54,611 nt of DNA from JBMNPT01 sp050943735 (GTDB lineage Bacteria > Bacillota > Clostridia > Oscillospirales > RGIG577): positions 1 to 54,611 of the forward strand of contig JBMNPT010000013.1 in the NCBI GenBank assembly GCA_050943735.1. Reading direction: 5' to 3'. Positions 17,935 to 25,931 of the stretch are shown here, one piece after another. Every line of letters starts with the position of its first letter. Within the stretch, counting starts at the first letter, position 1. The notes under the pieces were generated by a model. That model worked only from the letters and a program-made list of their open reading frames with translations. It was not told where the DNA came from and made no database searches. The position numbers and the translations under genes are program-made.

Positions 17935-17948
17935 TGTAAGCGGTTACA
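17935..17948. promoter_or_regulatory. cre-like CcpA operator
   Basis: TGTAAGCGGTTACA fits the catabolite-responsive-element consensus TGWAANCGNTNWCA at every fixed position and has perfect TGTAA/TTACA arms. It lies ~40 bp upstream of the -10 of the alcohol dehydrogenase gene. Confidence 0.6.
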
Positions 17949-18028
17949 TTTTTATATGACCTCTTTTTCACTTGTTTTCTTTGATTTTCTGTTTTTTTCG
18001 CTGTTTATTGTGCGTTTGCTGTACCTGG

Positions 18029-18076
18029 CAACAAAGAAGGCACTTTTCCCTGCCGAAAAGGAAAAGTGCCTTTGTT
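18029..18076 (-). terminator. Terminator after UroD-family methyltransferase
   Basis: An 11-bp stem GGCACTTTTCC / GGAAAAGTGCC; the minus strand continues CTTTGTT-like. Confidence 0.75.
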
Positions 18077-18086
18077 TCATATCCCA

Positions 18087-19100
18087 TCAGTGCTTTTGAT
18101 AAAACTCATCCACCGCGGCAAAGAATGCATGAATGTTCTCCCACTTGGACATGGGCGGGATGTCACAGCCGGAAGAAATCACAAAATTAGGATACTTGCA
18201 GCATTCCTCCATCACCTTCCAGGTGGCTTCCCGAATGGACTGGGGAGTGCCGTTGCGGAACTCAGCCGCCGGGTCCACATTGCCCATAGCGATGGTTTCC
18301 GGCGGAATATGAGTCATCATTTCCGCCATGGAAATGGCATTGCCAAAATGATAGGCGGCACAACCGGTAGCCAAAATGGAATCAATCATCTGGATGGTAC
18401 AGTTGCCGCAATTGTGGTACACCACAATAAAATTATCATCCTGCACAGCGTCCACCACACGCTTCACATAGGGACCGGAGAACTCTTCCGCCAGCGCTGG
18501 AGAGAGCAGACCAGCCAGCGGTTCCGCCATCACGATGCCGTTGGCCCCCACTGCCTTGTATGCTTTGGCATATTCAATGAGGAAATCGGTCACCTTATCC
18601 AACAGAATGTGCACCATATCCGGCTCAGTATAGCAGTTCACCATGGCTTCGGTCACATCCATCAACCTTCCTGCCAACGAGAAGGGCCCAATGATTCCCG
18701 CCAGTACCGGACGGTCCTCAATGAGCTTTACTGCCTTTTCCATGGCTTCAATGTAAATCTTGGTGCGGCATGCCCCCACCTGGGGAATCTGCAACGCATT
18801 GGCCTCTTCCTCACTGGTCACCACACTGCCGATCACCGTAGGCACCTCATCATCAGAATAACGAATGGTAGCGCCAAAACATTCTGCTTCCACCGACAAA
18901 TCCATCAAGCTCACAGAAGCACCGGAATCCACCGCATCCGCCACCATCTTCATTCCCTTAGCCTGGGTATCGCTATTGGAAATCAAGTCCTTGACGCTGA
19001 TGTTCATCAGCTGAATGGCCGGGAAAGAAAGCACCGGTATAGCTTTTTTAACAGAAGCGCTTCGCATGTCCTCCAACCATTTTTTCATATTTCTTTCCAT
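18087..19100 (-). CDS. Uroporphyrinogen decarboxylase-family methyltransferase (MtaA/CmuA-like)
   Basis: 337 aa from the ATG at 19100, preceded by AAAGGAG; an upstream in-frame ATG lacks a ribosome site. TIM-barrel fold of the UroD/MtaA/CmuA group. These zinc enzymes move a methyl group between a corrinoid protein and a thiol or other acceptor. Candidate zinc ligands: the His and Cys of VYHNCGNC and the Cys of SSGCDIP near the C-terminus. Catalytic UroD sequence signatures are not evident and the context is not haem synthesis. It lies beside a RACo-type activator, a DUF1638 protein, a PocR regulator and a corrinoid protein. True acceptor unknown. Confidence 0.82.
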   Translation of the reverse strand: MERNMKKWLEDMRSASVKKAIPVLSFPAIQLMNISVKDLISNSDTQAKGMKMVADAVDSGASVSLMDLSVEAECFGATIRYSDDEVPTVIGSVVTSEEEANALQIPQVGACRTKIYIEAMEKAVKLIEDRPVLAGIIGPFSLAGRLMDVTEAMVNCYTEPDMVHILLDKVTDFLIEYAKAYKAVGANGIVMAEPLAGLLSPALAEEFSGPYVKRVVDAVQDDNFIVVYHNCGNCTIQMIDSILATGCAAYHFGNAISMAEMMTHIPPETIAMGNVDPAAEFRNGTPQSIREATWKVMEECCKYPNFVISSGCDIPPMSKWENIHAFFAAVDEFYQKH

Positions 19101-19168
19101 AAGTTGATTGCTCCTTTCGCCCAAGAGATTCATTTCATTGTCTTTATTGTACACTTCGTTGGATCTTT

Positions 19169-19182
19169 TTTATTGCAATAAA
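19169..19182. promoter_or_regulatory. Perfect 14-bp palindrome upstream of UroD-family gene
   Basis: TTTATTGCAATAAA is a perfect inverted repeat ~70 bp upstream of the methyltransferase start, between that gene and the RACo terminator. Possible operator. Confidence 0.35.
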
Positions 19183-19227
19183 TCTCAACTTTTGGAAAAT
19201 TGTTATCCATTTTTTCCCTTTTCATAC

Positions 19228-19259
19228 AAAAAAGCGGCCCCCCTCAGGGGCCGCTTTTT
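19228..19259. terminator. Terminator after RACo-type gene
   Basis: Stem AAAAAGCGGCCCC / GGGGCCGCTTTTT with loop CCTCA. The T-tract is usable on both strands. Confidence 0.9.
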
Positions 19260-19262
19260 GAA

Positions 19263-20828
19263 TTATGCCTCAAACATCATACCATCCACATAACGATCCA
19301 TAAAATAGGGGTCGGTGGACAATTCCACATTGCGTGCCTGCCGGGCAATTTCTTCACTGCGGTGCAGCAGCTGACTGCTGAGCAGCTGCGCCGTTGCACC
19401 CATACCGGCGGCGTTGCCCACCACAATGGACTTATCTGCAAATCCTCCGGGAATCAATCCAATGCGCTCCGCATTGCGCACATTGAGAAAACTGCCAAAG
19501 CCACCGGCTATGTACAGGTGATCCAACTGATCGGCGTTGAGCTCACAGTGACGGATCAGCGTTTCCATACCAGCACAGATGGCCGACTTGGCCAGCTGAA
19601 TGGCCCGGATGTCCTGCTGGGTAATCACGACACCGCTGTCGCCCAGGCGAAACGCCACGCTGTCTTCCACTTCGGTAAACAGATGGCCCCAGGTTTCATT
19701 TTCCTCATCCAGCACGCCGGTTTCGTCGATGACGCCCATTTCCAACAGGGTGGCCACCGCATCGATGATGCCGCTGCCACAGATGCCAGTGGCAGCACCG
19801 CCGCCAATCACTTCCCAGGCCAACTTGCCGTTTTCCAGCCAAACCTTGCTCACGGCGCCATCCACGCCGTTCATGCCCATGTAAATTCCAGCACCTTCAA
19901 AGGCAGGACCTGCCGCAGTGGAACAGCAAAGCAGTTTCTCCCCCACCTTCAGCGCCATTTCACCATTGGTGCCAATGTCCACCATCAGGCTGTTTTCCGG
20001 CTTATCACAGATATCGCAGGCCAAAATGGCACTGGTGATATCCCCGCCCACAAAAGCCGCGATGCAGCGGGTGAGATAAATCTGCGCATCCTTTTCCAGT
20101 TCAATGCCCACTTCCTGCGCGGGCATCCACCGGCCATAGACTTCATCCATCTCAAAAGGCGCGGTGGCGATGGAATCAGTGGGATGATTCATCAGCAGAT
20201 AGAGCATGGCGGTATTGCCGGTGATCACACCCCGAGCCACCTGCTCTCTCTTGATCTGGTGTTTTTCACAAATCTCATTGAGCAGCTGGTCTATGCAAGT
20301 GCGAATGGCTTCTGCCAGCCGCTCGCCCTCTCCCGCCAGGGATTTTTCAATGCGGGAAATCACGTCGGCGCCAAAGGCAGACTGAGGATTACGGGCACAA
20401 GCCTGCCCCACCAGACTTCCATTTTGCAGATCATACAAGTACACCACCACTGTGGTAGTGCCAATGTCCACCGCCATGCCATATCCCTCTCCCGGGTCGG
20501 GCTGGAAGGCAGGCAGACAGCCTGTGGAAACAATGCCATCCATCTTTTTCTTCTCCGGCAATATGACGGTACAATCTCCCATGGCATCGGTGACACAAGC
20601 CAAACGCACTCCCGCAGCCAGTTCCTCCGGTGTCAGCGTTTCTCTCTCTTTTTCGGTGAGGGGAGAGAGTTCTCCCACTGCCTGCACCTTACATTTGCCG
20701 CAGCGTCCCTTGCCTCCGCAGGGCATGTCAAAGCTGATTCCATTTTCGGTGATAACGGTTGACAATTTGACCGGCTGACGGTATTCTGTTGTTGTGCTGA
20801 TATTTTGATGTTGGATGGTAATCTTCAT
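19263..20828 (-). CDS. Corrinoid reductive activator (RACo/RamA-like ASKHA ATPase with 2Fe-2S domain)
   Basis: 521 aa. Residues 1-~95 form a plant-type 2Fe-2S ferredoxin domain with C37, C43, C46 and C78 (CGGKGRCGKC). Residues ~115-521 are the DUF4445 ASKHA ATPase fold, with repeats of the DIGTTT/DIGTNGE phosphate loop. Known members use ATP and low-potential electrons to return inactive Co(II) corrinoid to Co(I) in methyltransferase systems. GGAGG lies 6 nt before the ATG. Divergent from the DUF1638/PocR pair, with only ~110 bp between. The corrinoid protein at 23.1 kb is its obvious client (inference). Confidence 0.9.
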   Translation of the reverse strand: MKITIQHQNISTTTEYRQPVKLSTVITENGISFDMPCGGKGRCGKCKVQAVGELSPLTEKERETLTPEELAAGVRLACVTDAMGDCTVILPEKKKMDGIVSTGCLPAFQPDPGEGYGMAVDIGTTTVVVYLYDLQNGSLVGQACARNPQSAFGADVISRIEKSLAGEGERLAEAIRTCIDQLLNEICEKHQIKREQVARGVITGNTAMLYLLMNHPTDSIATAPFEMDEVYGRWMPAQEVGIELEKDAQIYLTRCIAAFVGGDITSAILACDICDKPENSLMVDIGTNGEMALKVGEKLLCCSTAAGPAFEGAGIYMGMNGVDGAVSKVWLENGKLAWEVIGGGAATGICGSGIIDAVATLLEMGVIDETGVLDEENETWGHLFTEVEDSVAFRLGDSGVVITQQDIRAIQLAKSAICAGMETLIRHCELNADQLDHLYIAGGFGSFLNVRNAERIGLIPGGFADKSIVVGNAAGMGATAQLLSSQLLHRSEEIARQARNVELSTDPYFMDRYVDGMMFEA

Positions 20829-20941
20829 ACAGCGCCTCCGTGATGATCCAATTCTCTCTCTTCATCATATCGAAAACCTCCAAAAAAATATAGAACTTTC
20901 TTTGTTTTTTTTGGAATATTTTGAAAAGGAGGAACTTCATT

Positions 20942-21682
20942 ATGCGCATCCACATCATTGCCTGTCAGGTATTGGGGCGGGAACTTGGCTACTACGCGGC
21001 GCTCAGTCCCCATATCGTGGATATTCACTGGCTACCCCAAGGCCTGCACGAAACCCCTCAGCTTCTCAAACGTCAGCTGCAGTTGGCCATCCGAGAAGCG
21101 GAAGACCGTACCAAATGTAAACCGGACGTCATCGCGTTGGGCTATGGTCTGTGCTCCAACGGCGTGCTGGGGCTGTGTGCTCGGGAAACCCCGCTGGTTG
21201 TCCCTCGTACCGACGACTGCATCGCCCTGTTTTTGGGTTCCCAAAAACGGTATCTGGAGCTGTTCCAGCAATACAACGGCACCTATTGGGTGAACAACGG
21301 CTGGCTGGAGCATGCCTATGTTCCTTCGGAGGAAAATGTAAAAAAACGCCACGCTGAATATGTGGAACTGTACGGAGAGGACAACGCCGATTTCCTGCTG
21401 GATCAGGACCAGCAGTGGCAGCACAATTACAATTGCTGCGGCTACATCACCTCCCCGGTGTACATAAATCCCGATTATGAAGAGCAGGCAAAGGCAATCA
21501 GCCAATTTCAAAACTGGAAGTATGCCCATATTGAAGGGGATACCCGTATGCTGGAAATGCTGGCAGGCGGTCAGTGGCCGGAAGAGGAATTCCTCACCTG
21601 CCCGCCCGGATTCCATGTAGAAGCCAGTTTTGACGTCAACAAAATCAAGGCCGTCCCCAACGACGGAACAGAAAGGATTTAA
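20942..21682 (+). CDS. DUF1638 domain protein
   Basis: 246 aa from the ATG at 20942, with AAAGGAGG just upstream. DUF1638 proteins are repeatedly found beside corrinoid-dependent methyltransferases and their activators, but no activity is established. Seen: opening beta-strand MRIHIIACQVLGREL, a motif region ALGYGLCSNGVLGL, RTDDCIALFLGS, and a CC pair (YNCCGYIT) that could bind metal. No membrane segments. The stop is 6 bp from the next ATG, so it is cotranscribed with the regulator. Confidence 0.8.
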   Translation: MRIHIIACQVLGRELGYYAALSPHIVDIHWLPQGLHETPQLLKRQLQLAIREAEDRTKCKPDVIALGYGLCSNGVLGLCARETPLVVPRTDDCIALFLGSQKRYLELFQQYNGTYWVNNGWLEHAYVPSEENVKKRHAEYVELYGEDNADFLLDQDQQWQHNYNCCGYITSPVYINPDYEEQAKAISQFQNWKYAHIEGDTRMLEMLAGGQWPEEEFLTCPPGFHVEASFDVNKIKAVPNDGTERI

Positions 21683-21688
21683 CACACT

Positions 21689-22912
21689 ATGCTGCTGGAC
21701 CTGTCTTTGAAATGCCTGCGCTATGGGCACCACCTTACCGGATTGTGTCAGGTGGAGTGCGGCGTATTGGATGCCGAAAAGCAGGACTTTGTTTCGTCTG
21801 ACAACAACACACCTCACTTTTGTACCACCTGCGGTTTTCCGGGCTGTGCCTATCGCAATACCCACTTTTACGGCTGCAGTGAAGCATACCGTTGGAATGG
21901 AAAATACATCTACTATTGCCCCGCCGGACTGATCTTCGTGGCCACCTCCATCTCGGATGACCGGGGCCTCAATGCAGGCGCTCTGATTGCAGGGCCGGTG
22001 GTGATGGGCAATGTTTCCGATCTGCTGCAGGAGCTCACCTATCCTCCCCTCACCGAAAAACTTTTGCATTTGCCGGTATTTACCACCACCCGCATCAATC
22101 ACCTGGCGGAAATCATGACGGCGGTATCCACCTACGCCAGTGGTATGCCGCTGAGCAAAGCCGGCACCTTTGTCTATGAACAGGACAAAATCCTCAACAA
22201 TATCTACAATGTAAAAGCCATCTATGAGAAACAGCCGGAGGACGAACACTATCCCATTGAATATGAAAAGCAGCTCCACGACCTCATCTGCAAAGGAGAC
22301 AAAGCCGGTTCTCAGGCGCTGCTCAACGACATATTGGGTTATGTGTTTCTGGCCAGCGACTTTGACTTGGAGATGATCAAAACCCGAGTGCTGGAACTCA
22401 TTGTCATCCTCTCCCGGGCCACCATCGACGCCGGAGCGGACATCAGCGAAATTTTCTGTTTCAACCGAAATTACATCAAGGAAATTGAACATTTCACCGA
22501 CATCGAAGATTTGAGTGTGTGGATCACCGGTATCATGCACCGATTCATCAACTACTCTTTCGACTTCACCGATGTCAAACACTCCGACGTGGTGTACAAG
22601 GTGATGAAATACATCAAGCAAAACTACTCCCAAAAGATCACCCTGGAAGATCTGGCAAAACATGTCTACCTGAGCAAATCCTACCTCAGCAGCATTTTTA
22701 AGGAAGAAACCGGATGCAGTCTCTCTTCTTACATCAACCAGGTCCGGGTGGAAAAGAGCAAGCTCATGTTGCTGGATAGTACCGGTTCTCTGGCGGGCAT
22801 CGCCTCGCTGTGTGGATTTGAAGATCAGAGTTATTTCACTAAGGTTTTTAAAAAAATTGTGGGGGTATCCCCCAAGGTCTACCGGGATAGCAGAGGTGTC
22901 GTCAAATCATAA
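21689..22912 (+). CDS. AraC-family regulator with PocR ligand-sensing domain
   Basis: 407 aa. N-terminal PocR-type domain (~1-150) carries a Cys cluster (CTTCGFPGC ... YGC ... YYCPAGL), a fold linked to sensing of small organic ligands and to B12-dependent catabolism regulators. The middle (~170-290) is helical. The C-terminal ~100 residues are two AraC helix-turn-helix motifs (LEDLAKHVYLSKSYLSSIFK; SLAGIASLCGFEDQSYFTKV). It sits 6 bp after the DUF1638 gene. It probably controls the neighbouring corrinoid methyltransferase genes in response to substrate (inference). A strong terminator follows. Confidence 0.88.
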   Translation: MLLDLSLKCLRYGHHLTGLCQVECGVLDAEKQDFVSSDNNTPHFCTTCGFPGCAYRNTHFYGCSEAYRWNGKYIYYCPAGLIFVATSISDDRGLNAGALIAGPVVMGNVSDLLQELTYPPLTEKLLHLPVFTTTRINHLAEIMTAVSTYASGMPLSKAGTFVYEQDKILNNIYNVKAIYEKQPEDEHYPIEYEKQLHDLICKGDKAGSQALLNDILGYVFLASDFDLEMIKTRVLELIVILSRATIDAGADISEIFCFNRNYIKEIEHFTDIEDLSVWITGIMHRFINYSFDFTDVKHSDVVYKVMKYIKQNYSQKITLEDLAKHVYLSKSYLSSIFKEETGCSLSSYINQVRVEKSKLMLLDSTGSLAGIASLCGFEDQSYFTKVFKKIVGVSPKVYRDSRGVVKS

Positions 22913-22924
22913 ACACGTATTCAC

Positions 22925-22958
22925 AGCCGCGGGATGCAATTCCCGCGGCTCTTTTTTT
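22925..22958 (+). terminator. Terminator after PocR/AraC regulator
   Basis: A 10-bp stem AGCCGCGGGA / TCCCGCGGCT followed by CTTTTTTT. Confidence 0.92.
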
Positions 22959-22969
22959 ATACTGGGGGA

Positions 22970-22998
22970 TTGGAAAATAAATTACCAAAATGCATAAT
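22970..22998 (+). promoter_or_regulatory. Promoter for corrinoid protein gene
   Basis: TTGGAA (22970-22975), 17-nt spacer, CATAAT (22993-22998). It leaves a ~70-nt leader with AAAGGAG before the ATG. Confidence 0.5.
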
Positions 22999-23075
22999 AT
23001 TTTTCTATATCTCCCGCCCCATTTGTTCTAGAATATAGGCAATGAAACAAATTCACCACAAAGGAGAAGAAAATC

Positions 23076-23711
23076 ATGAGCATTTTAGTAGAAATCAGCG
23101 AACTTCTGCAAAAGGGCCGCGCCCCCAAGGTCAAGGAACTGGTTCAGCAGGCCATTGATCAGGGCATCACCCCCAAGGACATCCTGGAAGAGGGTCTGCT
23201 CAGCGGTATGAACATCATTGGCGAAAAATTCAAGAACAATGAAGTGTTCGTTCCTGAAGTTCTGATCGCAGCCAGAGCCATGAACGCCGGTATCGGCATC
23301 CTGAAGCCTTACCTGGTAGCCGCTGGTGTGGAATCCGCTGGCGTAGCCGTCATCGGCACCGTAAAGGGCGACCTGCATGACATCGGTAAGAACCTGGTGA
23401 AGATGATGCTGGAAAGCAAGGGCATCAATGTAATCGATCTGGGTGTGGACGTTTCCGCTCAGGCTTTCTATGACGCTGCTATGGAGCACGGTGCCAAGAT
23501 CGTATGCTGCAGCGCTCTGCTGACCACCACCATGAACGAAATGAAGAACGTTGTGGATCTGTTTGTAGCCAACGGCAAGCGCGACGATGTGAAGATCATG
23601 ATCGGCGGCGCTCCTGTAACCCAGGCTTTCGCTGACTCCATCGGCGCTGACTGCTACACCACCGATGCCACTTCCGCTGCTGAAGCCGCTCTGGCATTCT
23701 GCAAGGAGTAA
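23076..23711 (+). CDS. Cobalamin-binding corrinoid protein of a methyltransferase system (MtaC/MttC-like)
   Basis: 211 aa, usual family length. Residues 1-~85 are the helical cap (B12-binding-2). Residues ~88-211 are the Rossmann B12 domain with the D-x-H-x-x-G signature GDLHDIG (98-104), where H101 is the lower axial cobalt ligand. It carries a methyl group on cobalt between a substrate-specific methyltransferase and an acceptor methyltransferase. It has its own promoter and terminator and a strongly optimised codon set (GGT, GCT, AAG), suggesting high expression. No MtaB- or MttB-type substrate methyltransferase is adjacent. Confidence 0.93.
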   Translation: MSILVEISELLQKGRAPKVKELVQQAIDQGITPKDILEEGLLSGMNIIGEKFKNNEVFVPEVLIAARAMNAGIGILKPYLVAAGVESAGVAVIGTVKGDLHDIGKNLVKMMLESKGINVIDLGVDVSAQAFYDAAMEHGAKIVCCSALLTTTMNEMKNVVDLFVANGKRDDVKIMIGGAPVTQAFADSIGADCYTTDATSAAEAALAFCKE

Positions 23712-23744
23712 TTTCGCTTTTTCATCCTAATCCTTATTTATATT

Positions 23745-23782
23745 GGAAAAGGGCCAATCCCGTTTGGGATTGGCCCTTTTCC
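23745..23782. terminator. Convergent bidirectional terminator
   Basis: A 17-bp perfect stem (GGAAAAGGGCCAATCCC and complement) with a GTTT loop ends both the corrinoid protein gene (+) and the 20-gene cobalamin operon (-). Confidence 0.93.
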
Positions 23783-23794
23783 ATTTGTGATTGA

Positions 23795-24421
23795 TTATTC
23801 CATTCCGTAGAGCAGAGCGTTGCAGATGGCAGCCGCCACATTGCTGCCGCCCTTTCTGCCCCGGGCTACAATGGAAGGGACTGGTGCGGAGAGAATCAAC
23901 TCCTTTGCCTCCACCACATTGACAAATCCCACCGGCACGCCAATGATCAGGCAGGGCTTCAATGCCTCCTGTTTCATCAGTTCATACAGTTTCACCAATG
24001 CGGTGGGGGCGTTGCCAATGGCAAAAATCAGCGGTTTTTGCAGCTGCGCCGCTTTTTCCATACAGACGGTGGCTCGGGTGACTCCCCGTTCCCGGGCGAT
24101 TTTGGCCACGTCAGGGTCGCTCATGAAACAGTGCACCTCTCCACCGTACTGGGCCAGCCGGGTCTTATTAATCCCCGATCGGGCCATCTGGGTATCGGTG
24201 ACTATGTCCGCTCCCTGCCGAATGGCCTCCCGGGCCTGCTCCACCACCCCGGGTGTAAAGCACAGGGTATCCGCATAATCAAAATCGGCAGTGGTGTGAA
24301 TCACCCGCTTGATGACCGGGGCCAACACCGGGTCCAGCTCCCGTCCCAGCTCCTGCTGAATGATCTCCATACTGCGCTTTTCAATGTCCGCAGGCTGCAC
24401 CTGCTGCAATGTAATTTTCAT
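23795..24421 (-). CDS. cbiC: Cobalt-precorrin-8 methylmutase
   Basis: 208 aa. Moves the C11 methyl to C12 to give cobyrinate, the last step of corrin ring synthesis. The catalytic His is in the motif RVIHTTADFDYAD (~40-52). Family signatures VTDTQMARSGI and AIGNAPTAL...GVPVGFVNVVEAKE are present. Last gene of the operon. Its ATG overlaps the cbiP stop by 4 bp (ATGA). Confidence 0.95.
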   Translation of the reverse strand: MKITLQQVQPADIEKRSMEIIQQELGRELDPVLAPVIKRVIHTTADFDYADTLCFTPGVVEQAREAIRQGADIVTDTQMARSGINKTRLAQYGGEVHCFMSDPDVAKIARERGVTRATVCMEKAAQLQKPLIFAIGNAPTALVKLYELMKQEALKPCLIIGVPVGFVNVVEAKELILSAPVPSIVARGRKGGSNVAAAICNALLYGME

Positions 24422-25929
24422 ACTCCCGCCTCCAGAATGTCATATACCCGGCTCATGTCCATATTTTGACGGATGCCCTCCGCCAGCAGATCATACTGCC
24501 GCTCTTTGTATTCCTTCCAATCCACTGCCAGCAGCCCCTCAGGGTCAATGCCCTTCCGAGCGCACAGCGCGGCAATCAGCCCCCGCACAACTTCTTCGCT
24601 GTCAAAAATCCCATGGAGATAGGTGCCATACACCCCATCTGCACAGGCTCCGTCCAGCTTTTCCTGGCCGTTGACCCGCAGCCGGGTCATGTTTCCTACC
24701 TCTTGTAGGAATTCGGTTTCTCCCATGTGGATCTCGTAGCCTTCCGCTCTGGCTCCGCTCATGGGCGCCAAGACACCTTCCAGCGGCTGAATCTGTCCTT
24801 CCGCCCGAGTACGGGTTTTTTCCATGGCAAAGACCGTCCGCAGCGGCAGCAGCCCCATGCCTTCCATGGTGCCTCCCTCTTCCGCTCCATAGGGGTCCGC
24901 CAGCGTCCGCCCCAGCATCTGGTATCCTCCGCAAATTCCCATCACCGGAGTGCCGGCGCTGTGGCGTTTGAGGATCTCTGCCTCCAGCCCGCAGCTGCGC
25001 AGCCACTTGAGATCTCCCATGGTATTTTTGGTGCCCGGCAGCAAAATGAGATCCGGATCTTTCAGCTCCCGCACCGACTTCACATACCGCACCGTCAAGC
25101 CATCCACGCTCTCCAAGGGTCCAAAATCCGTAAAATTGGAAATGCGGGGCAGACGAATCACCGCGATGTCCAGCAATCCTGCCTGATCCCGGCGGTCAAA
25201 CCGCTCGGTAAGGCTGTCCTCATCATCGATGTCCACATGCAGATAGGGGATGACCCCCACCACCGGTTTGCCTGTGATCTGTTCAATCATATCCAGCCCC
25301 GGCTGCAAAATGCGCTTATCTCCCCGGAATTTGTTAATGATGAGTCCTTTGAGCAGCTCCCGCTCTGCCGGTTCCAGCAGGGATACTGTACCAGCCAGAG
25401 AGGCAAACACACCGCCCCGGTCAATGTCTCCGGCAAGCAGCACCGGCGCTCCTGCCATCTGGGCCATCCCCATATTGACGATGTCCTCGCTTTTCAGGTT
25501 GATTTCCGCCGGACTTCCTGCGCCTTCCAGCACAATGATGTCAAACTCCTCGCTGAGCCGCTGATAGGCCTGCATGATATCGGGAATCAGCTGTTTTTTA
25601 TAGCGGAAATAGTCCACCGCGCTCATATTGCCCCGTGGAACGCCGTTGACGATCACCTGAGAGCCGGTGTCATTGGTGGGTTTCAGCAAAATGGGGTTCA
25701 TCTCCACCATAGGGGCAATGCCCGCCGCTTCGGCCTGCATCACCTGTGCCCGTCCCATCTCATAGCCATCCTGGGTGATGAAAGAATTGAGCGCCATATT
25801 TTGTGATTTGAAGGGCGCCACCCGATAGCCATCCTGCCGGAATACCCGACACAGCCCCCCGGCCAGCAAGCTTTTGCCTGCATTGCTCATGGTGCCCTGA
25901 ATCATGATTGCCTTTGCTTTTTTTGCCAT
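24418..25929 (-). CDS. cbiP: Cobyric acid synthase (glutamine-hydrolysing)
   Basis: 503 aa from the ATG at 25929 (GGAGG 7 nt upstream; a GTG two codons earlier is closer than ideal). It amidates the b, d, e and g side chains of adenosylcobyrinate diamide using ATP and glutamine. N-terminal dethiobiotin-synthase-like ATPase with P-loop-like QGTMSNAGKS. C-terminal class I glutamine amidotransferase with nucleophile Cys in GICGGYQMLG and His in the YLHGIFD region. 2 bp after cobD and overlapping cbiC. Confidence 0.95.
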   Translation of the reverse strand: MAKKAKAIMIQGTMSNAGKSLLAGGLCRVFRQDGYRVAPFKSQNMALNSFITQDGYEMGRAQVMQAEAAGIAPMVEMNPILLKPTNDTGSQVIVNGVPRGNMSAVDYFRYKKQLIPDIMQAYQRLSEEFDIIVLEGAGSPAEINLKSEDIVNMGMAQMAGAPVLLAGDIDRGGVFASLAGTVSLLEPAERELLKGLIINKFRGDKRILQPGLDMIEQITGKPVVGVIPYLHVDIDDEDSLTERFDRRDQAGLLDIAVIRLPRISNFTDFGPLESVDGLTVRYVKSVRELKDPDLILLPGTKNTMGDLKWLRSCGLEAEILKRHSAGTPVMGICGGYQMLGRTLADPYGAEEGGTMEGMGLLPLRTVFAMEKTRTRAEGQIQPLEGVLAPMSGARAEGYEIHMGETEFLQEVGNMTRLRVNGQEKLDGACADGVYGTYLHGIFDSEEVVRGLIAALCARKGIDPEGLLAVDWKEYKERQYDLLAEGIRQNMDMSRVYDILEAGV

Positions 25930-25931
25930 TT

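Noticed and set aside
20728..20958. Small minus-strand frame overlapping the RACo start, with its own GGAGG and ATG-ATG
   Set aside because: Its 3' half is out of frame with, and overlaps, the conserved ferredoxin domain; likely chance, though a leader-peptide role was considered.
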